From [Actinomadura] parvosata subsp. kistnae (GTDB taxonomy: Bacteria > Actinomycetota > Actinomycetes > Streptosporangiales > Streptosporangiaceae): a stretch of 64,000 bases of DNA. Location: contig NZ_OOHJ01000018.1 of the NCBI RefSeq assembly GCF_900323885.1, forward strand, positions 2,653,001 to 2,717,000. The letters run 5' to 3'. Shown in pieces: positions 1 through 7,811 of this stretch. Position numbers and translations under genes: made by a program. Position 1 is the stretch's first letter; every line of letters begins with the position of its first letter. The notes under the pieces are model-generated. The model ran no database searches, was not told the origin of the DNA, and saw only the letters and a program-made list of their open reading frames with translations.

Positions 1-1116
1 GCGCCGGTGCGGCCCGCCCAGCTCCCGCCGGACACCGCCGACTTCACCGGCCGCCTCGCGGAGAGCGAGCACCTGGCGGCGATGCTGGAGCGGCACGACG
101 CGGGCGCGCCCCTGGCCGGCTGCGTCATCAGCGGCATGGCCGGGGTCGGCAAGACCGCGCTGGCCGTCCACGTCGCCCACCAGTGCCAGGACAGCTACCC
201 CGACGGCCAGCTCTACGTGGATCTGCGCGGCCTCACCGCGGAGCCGGTCACCCCGCTCGACGCGCTCGGCGGCATGCTGCGCGCGCTCGGCGTGGACGCC
301 GCCGTGGTCCCGCCGGGCCTGGACGATCGGGTCAAGCTCTACCGCAGCCGGCTGATCCGCCAGCGGGTGCTGGTGCTGCTCGACAACGCCGCGAGCGAGC
401 AGCAGGTACGCCCCCTGCTGCCCACCGGCCGCGACTGCGGCGTGCTCGTGACCGGCCGCGCCCGGCTGTCGGCCCTGGAGGGGCTGCCCATCCTCGACCT
501 CGACGTGCTGGCGCCCGCCCACGCCCTGACCCTGCTGGGCCGCATCGTGGGCGAGGAACGCATGCGCGCCGAGCACGCGGAGGCCGAGCGCATCGTGGCC
601 CTGTGCGGCCACCTGCCGCTCAGCATCAGGATCGCCGGCGCCCGGCTGGCGGCCAAGCCGTACTGGCGGCTGGCCAGGCTCGCCCGCCGCCTCGACGTGC
701 AGCACCGCCGGCTCGACGAGCTGCGCATCGCCGACTCCAACGTCCGGACCAGCCTGATCCAGAGCTACCAGGGCCTGTCACCGGCGGCCCGGCACGCCTT
801 CCGCCTGCTGGCGCTGCTCGACGTGCCCAACTTCTCGCTGTGGACGGCCGCCGTGGTGCTCGACACGAAGGTGGCCGAGGCCCGCGACCTGGCCGAGCAG
901 CTCGTGGACGCCCGCCTGCTGGACAGCCTGCCCGCCACGAGCGGCATGTCCGACCAGTACCGCTTCCACGCCCTCGTCCGCGCGCTGGCCCTGGAGCGGG
1001 CGGCCGTCGAGGAGCACCCGAAGGAGCGCCGCGCCGCGCTCACCCGCGTCATGGGGGCCTCCACCTGGCCGAACTGGGTGGGCACGTGGAGCCGTAGCTG
1101 GGCGCACTGCACCTGA
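1..1116 (+). CDS. AfsR/SARP-type regulator, NB-ARC part (5' end outside window)
   Basis: The frame is open from base 1, so the start lies upstream. The visible protein begins with the linker 'DFTGR' typical of AfsR/SARP regulators. It continues with a Walker A loop (GMAGVGKTAL, bases 133-165), a Walker B strand (VLVLLDNA) about 75 residues later, an 'LPLSIRIAG' stretch and a winged-helix segment. In this family an N-terminal SARP DNA-binding domain is followed by this STAND ATPase, which gates activation of secondary metabolism genes. Oddly, the protein ends soon after the winged helix with a Trp-rich tail and no TPR domain. Either this is a short version or the 3' end is broken. The N-terminal domain cannot be seen, so the SARP part is inferred. 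Confidence 0.7.
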   Translation, partial: APVRPAQLPPDTADFTGRLAESEHLAAMLERHDAGAPLAGCVISGMAGVGKTALAVHVAHQCQDSYPDGQLYVDLRGLTAEPVTPLDALGGMLRALGVDAAVVPPGLDDRVKLYRSRLIRQRVLVLLDNAASEQQVRPLLPTGRDCGVLVTGRARLSALEGLPILDLDVLAPAHALTLLGRIVGEERMRAEHAEAERIVALCGHLPLSIRIAGARLAAKPYWRLARLARRLDVQHRRLDELRIADSNVRTSLIQSYQGLSPAARHAFRLLALLDVPNFSLWTAAVVLDTKVAEARDLAEQLVDARLLDSLPATSGMSDQYRFHALVRALALERAAVEEHPKERRAALTRVMGASTWPNWVGTWSRSWAHCT

Positions 1117-1191
1117 CCTGTAGCTAGTGCCACCCCAAGACGGGCACTGCCATCCGTGACCGGCAGGGCCGCCCGTTGCGAACCTGGTCGC

Positions 1192-3324
1192 ATGATTGCA
1201 CGGTTAGGGAACTTCTGCTTCCGCCGCCGCTGGTGGGTGCTGGTCGTGTGGCTGGTCATCGCGGCGGCGGGCCTCGGCTCGGCTGGGCCGCTGTTCGCTT
1301 CCCTGGCGGCGAACCGGGCCCCGCAGGGCACCGAGTCCGACGTGGCGCTGCAGGCGCTGGCCGACGGGCGCGACCATGGAGCCCGGCTGGTGGCGCTCGT
1401 GGACGGGGTGGCCGCGGGCAGCGCGCCGACCGGCCGCGCCGTCCGCGCGGCGCTCGACGACGTACGCGCCATCAAGGGCGTCAAGCACGTGCACGAGCCG
1501 CAGGCCGCATCCGACGGACGCGGCCTGGCGCTCACCGTCGACCTGGACAAGATGGACTACCAGACCGGCGACGCCGTGCTGGACCGGGCGGCCGAGCGCC
1601 TGCGCGCGCTGACCAGGGAGCTGCCCGGGGCCGCGGTCAGCATCGGCGGCCAGGACATGATCGACCGGCAGACCGACGAGACCTCGCAGGGCGACCTGAC
1701 CACGGCGGAGATGTTCGCGCTGCCGCTGACGCTGGTCGTGCTGGTCTTCGTGTTCGGCGGCATCGCCGCGGCCACGCTGCCCGTGCTGGGCGCGGTGGTC
1801 ACGATCCTGGGCGCGTTCGCCGGGGTGCTGGCGTTCACGGCGTTCGTCGAGATGGACACCACCGTCATCAGCGTCGTCTCGCTCATGGGGCTGGGCCTGT
1901 CCATCGACTACGGCCTGCTGCTGGTCGCCCGGTACCGGCAGGAGCTGGCCGCCGGGCACGCACCCGGTCAGGCCGTGGCCCGCACGTGGGCGACGGCCGG
2001 GCGGACCATCCTGTTCAGCGCCCTGACGGTGATCGCGACGCTGAGCGGCCTGATGTTCTTCGACGTGCCCCGGCTGCAGACGCTCGGCGTGGCCGGCATG
2101 ACGTCCACACTGGTGGCGCTGCTGACCGCGCTGACGCTCACCGGCGCGTTGCTCGGCGTGTTCAGCCGCCGCATCAAGCCGTCACGGCGGCACCGCGCCG
2201 GCCGGCCCGACAGGGGAACCGACAGAGGAACCGACAGCGGGTTCTTCGCCGGGCTCGCCCGCTTCACCCAGCGCAGGCCGGGGCTGGTCGCGCTGGCCGC
2301 CACCGCGATCCTGCTGACCGTCGCGGCGCCGCTGCTCACCGTGCGAGTCGCCCAGCCGAACCTGGCCGGCCTGCCGCCGGACCTGGAGTCCGTACGGGTC
2401 GCCAAGGAGCTCGGCACCCGCTACGGGCAGGCCGTGGACCCGGCCGTCATGGTCGTCTCCCGCGCCGACGGCAGGACGCTCACCGCGTGGGCGGCCAAGT
2501 GGCGCGACGACCCCGCCGTCTCCCGCGTCCGCCCCGTCGTCGTCGAAGGCCCCGGGCTGACCTCCGTCGTCCTCGACACCCGCGACAGCTCGCAGAGCCA
2601 GGCCGCCCAGGACCTGGTCGGCCGGGTCCGCGCCGACCGGCCGCCGGGCGGGCCCTCGTGGGTGGCCGGCGAGGCGGCGGTGCTGATCGACCTCGTCGGC
2701 GAGACGGCCGCCGACCTGCCGAAGGCCGTGCTGGTCACGGTCGTGGCCGTGTTCGTGCTGCTGTTCCTCATGACCGGCTCGCTGCTGGTGCCGCTGAGCG
2801 CGCTCGTGCTGACCCTGCTGTCGCTGGCGGCCACGTTCGGCGTGATGACGCTGCTGTTCCAGCACGGCTGGCTGGCCGGGCCGCTGGACACGCTGACACT
2901 GCCCGGCCTCAGCCCGTACGTGTTCCTCGTCGTGTTCGTCTTCGCCTTCGCCTTCTCCACCGACTACGAGGTGTTCCTGCTCGGCCGGATCAAGGAGGCC
3001 GTGGACGACGGCGCCGACAACGACACCGCCGTCCGCCGCGGGCTGCAGGTCAACGGCCGGGTCATCACGTGCGCGGCGCTGCTGATGCTGATCGTGTTCG
3101 CCTGCTTCGGCACCGCGAAACTGAGCGACATCGAGCAGCTCGGCATCGGCTTGTTCGTGGCCGTGCTCATCGACGCCACCATCGTCCGCTGCCTGCTGGT
3201 GCCGGCGGTGATGACCCTGTCGGGCAAGGCCAACTGGTGGGCACCCCGCCCGCTGCGCCGCTTCCACGCCCGCTTCGGCCTGCGCGAGAGCCAGGACGAC
3301 CCCCGTGTCCTGACGAGGACGTGA
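1192..3324 (+). CDS. MMPL family (RND-like) membrane transporter
   Basis: About 710 residues with the MMPL layout. One N-terminal membrane helix follows 'FCFRRRWWV', then an extracytoplasmic loop, a block of five or six helices (bases 1710-2160), a second loop, and a second helix block (2720-3220). The motif 'SIDYGLLLVARYRQE' in the first block and 'STDYEVFLLGRIKE' in the second are the usual paired TM4/TM10 motifs with Asp-Tyr proton-relay residues. Members export lipids, drugs or metabolites using the proton gradient; the substrate is not visible. I chose ATG 1192 because family members begin just before the Arg/Trp-rich helix; a GTG at 1156 is in frame. It follows the partial SARP-like gene in the same direction. 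Confidence 0.85.
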   Translation: MIARLGNFCFRRRWWVLVVWLVIAAAGLGSAGPLFASLAANRAPQGTESDVALQALADGRDHGARLVALVDGVAAGSAPTGRAVRAALDDVRAIKGVKHVHEPQAASDGRGLALTVDLDKMDYQTGDAVLDRAAERLRALTRELPGAAVSIGGQDMIDRQTDETSQGDLTTAEMFALPLTLVVLVFVFGGIAAATLPVLGAVVTILGAFAGVLAFTAFVEMDTTVISVVSLMGLGLSIDYGLLLVARYRQELAAGHAPGQAVARTWATAGRTILFSALTVIATLSGLMFFDVPRLQTLGVAGMTSTLVALLTALTLTGALLGVFSRRIKPSRRHRAGRPDRGTDRGTDSGFFAGLARFTQRRPGLVALAATAILLTVAAPLLTVRVAQPNLAGLPPDLESVRVAKELGTRYGQAVDPAVMVVSRADGRTLTAWAAKWRDDPAVSRVRPVVVEGPGLTSVVLDTRDSSQSQAAQDLVGRVRADRPPGGPSWVAGEAAVLIDLVGETAADLPKAVLVTVVAVFVLLFLMTGSLLVPLSALVLTLLSLAATFGVMTLLFQHGWLAGPLDTLTLPGLSPYVFLVVFVFAFAFSTDYEVFLLGRIKEAVDDGADNDTAVRRGLQVNGRVITCAALLMLIVFACFGTAKLSDIEQLGIGLFVAVLIDATIVRCLLVPAVMTLSGKANWWAPRPLRRFHARFGLRESQDDPRVLTRT

Positions 3325-3361
3325 ACGCGTGGCGGGGCGGCGCGGCTCACCGTGGGAACCG

Positions 3362-4123
3362 CTACGAGGGGGAGGGCGTGCGGCGGGCGAGGGTGAGGTC
3401 GGTGACGAAGGTCATCTCGATGCCGTCGCCCAGCGCCGAGGCCAGCTCCGCCAGCAGCGGCTCCCGCCGCTCCGGGGGCAGGATGCGGTAGGCGGAGATG
3501 GTGCGGACCAGGTCGAGGTAGCGGGCCGCGTCGTACCACTCCGTCCAGGTGTAGGAGCGCTCGTCGAGGTCGGTGAAGCGCGGGTCGCCGGTCAGCAGGT
3601 GCTGGACCTCCTCGTTCCTGATCGGGTGGTCCTGGTGCAGGCTGAAGCTGGACACGCCGTGGCGGTGGTCGACCTCGGCGAGTCTGGCGCGCAGGGCGGG
3701 GTCGGTGACGAGGTAGTGGTTCCAGAACAGGGCCAGCGCGCCGGACGGGGCCAGCGCCGCGTGGGCGAGGTCCCAGCGCCGTTCCGGGTCCACCCAGTGC
3801 CAGGCCTGGGCGGAGTACAGGAGGGCGAAGCGGCGGTCGGGGGTGTAGTCCTCAAAAATCCCGACTTGTACGCGTACGCCGGGGCAGTTGGCGGCCAGGG
3901 CCGTCGCCATGCGCTCGTCCGGCTCGACGCAGGTCAGATCGATCCCGCGGGCGGCGAAGACGGCCGTGGCCTTGCCCGTTCCCGCTCCGACCTCCAGCAC
4001 CGGCCCGTCCGGCGCGTACTCCAGCACCTCCGTGGCGAGCCGCTCGGGATAGCCGGGCCGGGCCGACTCGTACAGGTCCACCGCCTCGCCGAACACCACG
4101 CTCCGCACACGGTCAACAGCCAT
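3362..4123 (-). CDS. Class I SAM-dependent methyltransferase
   Basis: A 253-residue protein. The glycine-rich SAM-binding motif 'VLEVGAGTGKAT' lies near residue 40, an acidic 'CVEPDE' at the end of strand 2 about 20 residues on, and 'FALLYSAQAWHWVD' at motif IV/post-IV. This is the Methyltransf_11 type of small-molecule methyltransferase, predicted cytosolic. The substrate cannot be read from the sequence. It lies tail to tail with the MMPL gene and head to head with the secreted-protein gene at 4232. Confidence 0.8.
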   Translation of the reverse strand: MAVDRVRSVVFGEAVDLYESARPGYPERLATEVLEYAPDGPVLEVGAGTGKATAVFAARGIDLTCVEPDERMATALAANCPGVRVQVGIFEDYTPDRRFALLYSAQAWHWVDPERRWDLAHAALAPSGALALFWNHYLVTDPALRARLAEVDHRHGVSSFSLHQDHPIRNEEVQHLLTGDPRFTDLDERSYTWTEWYDAARYLDLVRTISAYRILPPERREPLLAELASALGDGIEMTFVTDLTLARRTPSPS

Positions 4124-4231
4124 GCCGCCCCCTCAGGTCAGGTGAATACCCGAGTCAACCACGCCGGATGGTTCGAGGATTTTTGATCTGAACCGGCGCT
4201 CCGGGACGGCGGCGTTACGGTGCTGCCGGTG

Positions 4232-4954
4232 ATGAACCAGAGGAAGAGGGTACGGGCCGGCGCCGTCGTGGGGGCGGCGACGGTCACGGTGCTCGCGACG
4301 CTGACGGCGCCGGCGCAGGCGGCCGAGAACTACGGGCAGTACTCCCGGTTCGCCGAGCGCAGCGCCGGCCAGCACTGGGCGGACGGTCAGGCCGCCGGGC
4401 AGTGGACGTGGAAGCCTCTGTCGTCCACGACGTCGGAGATCAGCTGGGGCGACCCGAAGACGTGGCCGCCGGCGTACGCGGAGAAGTTCGTCCGCAGCGG
4501 CGACTGGCTGATGCTGGACGGGTGGCGGGACAACGGGACGTACTACACCGTCAGGGTCACCAAGGAGCAGATCGGCGACGCCAAGTGCGGAAATCTCCAG
4601 ACTTTCGCCACGTCCGGGCAGCAGCACTACGTGAAGTGGAGCATTCCCCCTGAGGGGTACTGCCTCAAGGCGTGGGGGACGATCACCGAGAAGTCGTCGG
4701 GCAAGGTCGTCGACTTCGGGCACACCCAGATCTGGTCGCCGCCCGCGCCCTGCTCGAACCAGTACCTCGGCAACCAGACCTGCATCAAGCAGTGGGAGTC
4801 GTGGTGGGACAACAACGGCAGCCCGGGCAAGCCGATCGCGAGGAGGCTGGAGCGCGACCAGTACATCGCGCGGGGCCAGGGGATGGCGTTCAAGATTCAC
4901 CAGTACTTCCCGAAGGAGTGGAAGTCCGAGGCGCGGTCGTACTGGAACTGGTGA
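4232..4954 (+). CDS. Secreted protein of unknown function
   Basis: 240 residues starting at ATG 4232; a GTG at 4220 is in frame. It has a classical Sec signal peptide: basic start 'MNQRKRVRAG', a hydrophobic run, and a likely cleavage after 'APAQA'. The mature part is Trp-, Tyr- and Lys-rich with four or more Cys (around bases 4586, 4660, 4750 and 4783), consistent with disulfides outside the cell. I do not recognise the family and see no catalytic motif. A hairpin and DnaA-like boxes follow downstream. Confidence 0.6.
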   Translation: MNQRKRVRAGAVVGAATVTVLATLTAPAQAAENYGQYSRFAERSAGQHWADGQAAGQWTWKPLSSTTSEISWGDPKTWPPAYAEKFVRSGDWLMLDGWRDNGTYYTVRVTKEQIGDAKCGNLQTFATSGQQHYVKWSIPPEGYCLKAWGTITEKSSGKVVDFGHTQIWSPPAPCSNQYLGNQTCIKQWESWWDNNGSPGKPIARRLERDQYIARGQGMAFKIHQYFPKEWKSEARSYWNW

Positions 4955-4956
4955 GT

Positions 4957-4965
4957 TCATCCACA
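4957..4965 (+). promoter_or_regulatory. DnaA-box-like sequence (one mismatch)
   Basis: TCATCCACA differs at one base from the DnaA box TTATCCACA. It directly follows the stop codon of the secreted-protein gene and belongs with the perfect boxes at 5154-5182. Confidence 0.35.
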
Positions 4966-5100
4966 GGCTGTGGGTGGTGGAGCGCAACCTGTTGACAACG
5001 GTCCTCCGTAACGTCCCGGACGCCGCCGCAGGTGTGGTATGGGGCTCCGGCGTTACGGGTCTGACCAGGTGAAACGGCCACCAGAGGCGAGATCTGCGGC

Positions 5101-5129
5101 CGGTGCCGTCCGTACCACGGGCGGCACCG
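5101..5129. terminator. Hairpin downstream of secreted-protein gene
   Basis: CGGTGCCG (5101-5108) pairs perfectly with CGGCACCG (5122-5129) around a 13-base loop. There is no T run, so it could be a weak terminator or an mRNA 3' structure. Confidence 0.35.
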
Positions 5130-5153
5130 TCCCGTAGGAGGATTGCCACAGAG

Positions 5154-5182
5154 TTATCCACAGGATGAGGGAGTTGTCCACA
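5154..5182 (+). promoter_or_regulatory. Pair of perfect DnaA boxes
   Basis: TTATCCACA (5154-5162) and TTGTCCACA (5174-5182) are in the same orientation with starts 20 bp apart, about two helical turns. Both are consensus DnaA boxes; the second is the common actinobacterial form. They lie in a 265-bp gap between a secreted-protein gene and a GbsR-type gene. That context is not an oriC, so titration or transcription control by DnaA is more likely. Confidence 0.6.
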
Positions 5183-5219
5183 GGGTGTGGAACGGCTCCC
5201 GCCGGGGCTCGCCAGGGGA

Positions 5220-5705
5220 TCAGTCGTGCTTGGTCATGGCCTGGTCGAGCACCTCGGCCAGCGCCGCGATGGAGGACCTGGCCGAGCGGATGCGCGCGGT
5301 GCGTGTCTCGTCGGGCCAGCCCAGCTTCAGCCCCTCGGCCGCCAGCTCGTCGAACGCGGTGAACGCGGCGAGCTTCTGCCGGATGACCTTCGACCAGGCG
5401 TCGTCCTCGATCTGGTAGTAGACGTTGCGCTCACCGGGCTTGCGGAACCTGCGGATGAGCTTGATGGACGTCAGGAGCTGCATGTTCGTCGTCAGGGACG
5501 CGCGGCTGGCGCCGATGGCGTCGGCGATCTCGCCGGCGGTCTGGGCCGGGGGGTCGCAGGCCATGAGCCAGCCCAGGATGCGGCCGGTGATCGGGGCCAG
5601 GCCCCACTCCTCGGAGACGAACGTCGCCACCCGCTCGACCCATTCGAGCACCTGCTCGCGGTCGGGGCCGTCCTGCACTGTCATGGGGGACATCCTAATG
5701 GCCAC
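5220..5705 (-). CDS. GbsR/MarR family transcriptional regulator
   Basis: 161 residues. The N-terminal helix 'FVSEEWGLAPITGRILGWL' and the wHTH 'QTAGEIADAIGASRASLTT' (residues about 55-75) are typical of the GbsR branch of MarR repressors, followed by a dimerisation helix region to the C-terminus. GTG 5705 is taken as start because AAGGA lies 5-7 bases upstream; ATG 5682 is an alternative. The gene is directly preceded by a 26-bp palindrome with perfect 10-bp arms, so autoregulation is likely. No obvious target operon is adjacent, except possibly the divergent side. Confidence 0.8.
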   Translation of the reverse strand: MAIRMSPMTVQDGPDREQVLEWVERVATFVSEEWGLAPITGRILGWLMACDPPAQTAGEIADAIGASRASLTTNMQLLTSIKLIRRFRKPGERNVYYQIEDDAWSKVIRQKLAAFTAFDELAAEGLKLGWPDETRTARIRSARSSIAALAEVLDQAMTKHD

Positions 5706-5716
5706 TGTCCTTGCTA

Positions 5717-5742
5717 GCGATTTCAGTTTAGGCTGAAATCGC
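5717..5742. promoter_or_regulatory. Palindromic operator of the GbsR/MarR gene
   Basis: GCGATTTCAG (5717-5726) is a perfect inverted copy of CTGAAATCGC (5733-5742) around six bases. The site starts 12 bp upstream of the GTG start of the regulator, a usual place for an autorepressor operator. Binding by the neighbour's product is inferred. Confidence 0.6.
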
Positions 5743-5779
5743 CAGCATCAGCAACCGCCGGGCCGTGCCAGTGGCTTCG

Positions 5780-6412
5780 TCAGGTGGTGGTGGCGCCTCG
5801 CCGGCGCTGGTGGGCCAGGGCGGCGGCGTCGCCGGGCAGGCCGCGTTCCGCCAGGCCGCGCGACACCCGCTCGCGCAGCTCGGCCGGGCGGTGGGCGTCG
5901 TACTTGAACTTGGCGCGCACCTCCTCCACCCGCAGCCGCAGCCCCCGGATCGAGGACAACATCTTCCGGTACGGCCCCGCGTCGGCGGACACCTCGCCGT
6001 GGTCGCCGGCCGGCTGGTGGTGGGCGAGCTGGCGGCGCAGGATCTCGGCCTTGCCCTCCTTGTCGTCCACGATCTCGGCCCGGCACACGAGCTGGACGGC
6101 GGCGTAGTAGCTGGTCGGCACGCCGGTCTCGGGGGAGTCGGAGCGCCAGGACGTGGGGATGTAGGCGTAGTCGTCGTGCACGCTGACCACCGCCACGGGG
6201 TTGGCCTCCAGGGCCGCCCAGATCGGGTTGGGCCTGGCCAGGTGGAGCAGCACCTCGGCGTCGCCGTCGTAGAAGAAGTGCGTCGGCACGACCACGGGTG
6301 CCGCGCCGGCCACGCCGTTGACCGCGATCTGGCCGAAGTCGCGGGTACGCAGCCAGCTCCGCCACTCCTCGTCGTCCTGGGCGGCGTCCCATGGGTGGAT
6401 GAGCACTCGCAT
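5780..6412 (-). CDS. PaiB-like FMN-binding negative regulator
   Basis: 210 residues resembling the PaiB/FMN-binding split-barrel family. Supporting motifs are 'VVVPTHFFYDGD', 'HLARPNPIWAAL', 'YIPTSW' and 'VPTSYYAAVQ', in the order found in that family. PaiB-like proteins bind flavin and are linked to polyamine or vitamin B6-type metabolism and to repression of sporulation genes in Bacillus; the role here is unknown. ATG 6412 is chosen, with a GTG one codon upstream. It is divergent from the MocR-type gene at 6443 across only 30 bp, and this pairing is common in actinomycetes, so MocR control of this gene is likely. Confidence 0.75.
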   Translation of the reverse strand: MRVLIHPWDAAQDDEEWRSWLRTRDFGQIAVNGVAGAAPVVVPTHFFYDGDAEVLLHLARPNPIWAALEANPVAVVSVHDDYAYIPTSWRSDSPETGVPTSYYAAVQLVCRAEIVDDKEGKAEILRRQLAHHQPAGDHGEVSADAGPYRKMLSSIRGLRLRVEEVRAKFKYDAHRPAELRERVSRGLAERGLPGDAAALAHQRRRGATTT

Positions 6413-6418
6413 CACCTT

Positions 6419-6442
6419 TTGTATCAGTACATAATAGTTTTT
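6419..6442. promoter_or_regulatory. Divergent promoter between PaiB-like and MocR genes
   Basis: An AT-rich stretch between two genes 30 bp apart contains TGTATCAGTACA, with TGTA/TACA arms, and CATAAT as a possible -10 for the MocR gene, whose mRNA would then be leaderless. Both promoters must overlap here, so one bound protein could switch both. Confidence 0.4.
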
Positions 6443-7771
6443 GTGCTAGAAAAGTACACGATCGAGGGTGGGACGGCCAGCGAGATAGCGGCGGGCGTCG
6501 AGGCCGCCGTGTCCGAAGGGCGGCTGCCGCCGGGGGCGACGCTGCCGCCGGTGCGGGAGGTGGCGGCGCTGGCCGGGGTGAGCCCGGGCACGGCGGCGGC
6601 CGCGTACCGGCTGCTGCGCGAGCGCGGCGTGATCGAGACCGCCGGGCGGCGCGGCACGCGGGTCAGGTCGCGGCCGGCCAGCACCTTCCGCGAGGAGATC
6701 CGCGTCGAGGTGCCGCCGGGCGTGCGCGACCTGAGCAAGGGCAACCCCGACCCGCGCCTGCTGCCGCCGCTGCACGAGGCGCTGGCCGTGGCGGCGAGGG
6801 CGCACGAGGAACGGCCCGCCATGTACGGCACCGGCGACGACGAGGAGCTGCTGGCCCTGGCCGGGCGGCGGCTGCGGACCGACGGCGTGCCGGCCGCGCC
6901 GCTGGCGATCACGTCGGGCACCCTCGACGCGGTCGAGCGCGTGCTCACCGCCCACCTGCGCCCCGGCGACGCGATCGCCGTCGAGGACCCGGGCTGGACG
7001 GCCCTGCTCGACCTGGTCGCCGTCCTGGGGCTGCGGCCGGTGCCGATGCGGCTCGACGACGAGGGCCCGCTGCCGGAGCAGCTCGACCGGGCGCTGCGGG
7101 CCGGCGCGCGAGCCGTGGTGATGACCGCCCGCGCCCAGAACCCGACCGGCGCCGCCGTCTCCGCCGCCCGGGCCGGCGAGCTGCGGGAGCTGCTGGCGGC
7201 GCACCCGGAGGTGCTGCTGGTCGAGGACGACCACGGGGCCGGGTTCGTGGAGCTGCCCCTGCACCCGCTGGCCGGCGCGACGACGCGGTGGATCCACGTC
7301 CGCTCCACGGCCAAGTCGCTCGGCCCCGACCTGCGCCTGGCCCCGGTCACCGGCGACCCGGTCACGCTCGAGCGGCTGCGCGGGCGGCAGCGGCTGGCCG
7401 CCGGCTGGGTGAGCCACCTGCTGCAACACGCCGTCGCCCACCTCTGGCGGACGAACGCGGCCGATCCCGCCACGGTCGCGGCGTCGTACGCGGCCCGCAG
7501 GAACGGCCTGGTGACGGCGCTGGCCGAACGTGGCGTGCGCGCGTACGGGCGTACCGGCCTGAACGTGTGGATCCCCGTCGCCGACGAGTCCACCGCCATC
7601 ACCCGGCTGCTGGCGCGCGGCTGGGCCTGCGCGCCCGGCGCCCGCAACCGCATCGGCTCGCCGCCCGCGCTGCGCCTGACCGTCTCGTCCCTGGACCTGC
7701 CGGAGATCGAGCCGCTGGCCGCCGACCTGGCCGCCGCCCTGACCCCCGCGCCGATCGGCCGGTACGGCTGA
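6443..7771 (+). CDS. MocR-type (GntR-aminotransferase) regulator
   Basis: 442 residues from GTG 6443. Residues about 1-75 form a GntR wHTH ('ASEIAAGVEAAVSEG', 'LPPVREVAALAGVSPGTA'). The rest is a fold-type I aminotransferase domain with 'ARAQNPTGAAV' (PLP-ring Asn), 'VEDDHGAGF' (Asp) and the Schiff-base Lys in 'STAKSLGPDLR'. MocR proteins sense PLP or amino-acid adducts and regulate neighbours. There is no Shine-Dalgarno at the start, which fits a leaderless message. The frame is open upstream to 5765, but that part is antisense to the PaiB-like gene and is not believed. Confidence 0.85.
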   Translation: MLEKYTIEGGTASEIAAGVEAAVSEGRLPPGATLPPVREVAALAGVSPGTAAAAYRLLRERGVIETAGRRGTRVRSRPASTFREEIRVEVPPGVRDLSKGNPDPRLLPPLHEALAVAARAHEERPAMYGTGDDEELLALAGRRLRTDGVPAAPLAITSGTLDAVERVLTAHLRPGDAIAVEDPGWTALLDLVAVLGLRPVPMRLDDEGPLPEQLDRALRAGARAVVMTARAQNPTGAAVSAARAGELRELLAAHPEVLLVEDDHGAGFVELPLHPLAGATTRWIHVRSTAKSLGPDLRLAPVTGDPVTLERLRGRQRLAAGWVSHLLQHAVAHLWRTNAADPATVAASYAARRNGLVTALAERGVRAYGRTGLNVWIPVADESTAITRLLARGWACAPGARNRIGSPPALRLTVSSLDLPEIEPLAADLAAALTPAPIGRYG

Positions 7772-7773
7772 GC

Positions 7774-7803
7774 CCCGCGCCGAGCGGCCGGACCCGGCGC
7801 GGG
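7774..7803. terminator. Bidirectional terminator hairpin
   Basis: CCCGCGCCG (7774-7782) pairs with CGGCGCGGG (7795-7803), a 9-bp GC stem exactly between the stops of the convergent MocR gene (7771) and DyP gene (7812). There is little U-tract. Confidence 0.55.
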
Positions 7804-7811
7804 ATCGAAAG

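Noticed and set aside
1176..3491. A 771-codon frame overlapping the MMPL gene
   Set aside because: Its translation is Arg/Ala/Gly/Pro-rich noise from GC-rich codon third positions; the MMPL frame has clear membrane motifs.
4957..5182. Chromosomal oriC
   Set aside because: Only two perfect boxes, and no dnaA, dnaN, rpmH or AT-rich unwinding element.
5765..6442. Upstream extension of the MocR frame
   Set aside because: This part is antisense to the PaiB-like gene and lacks GntR or other motifs; the GntR domain begins at 6443.
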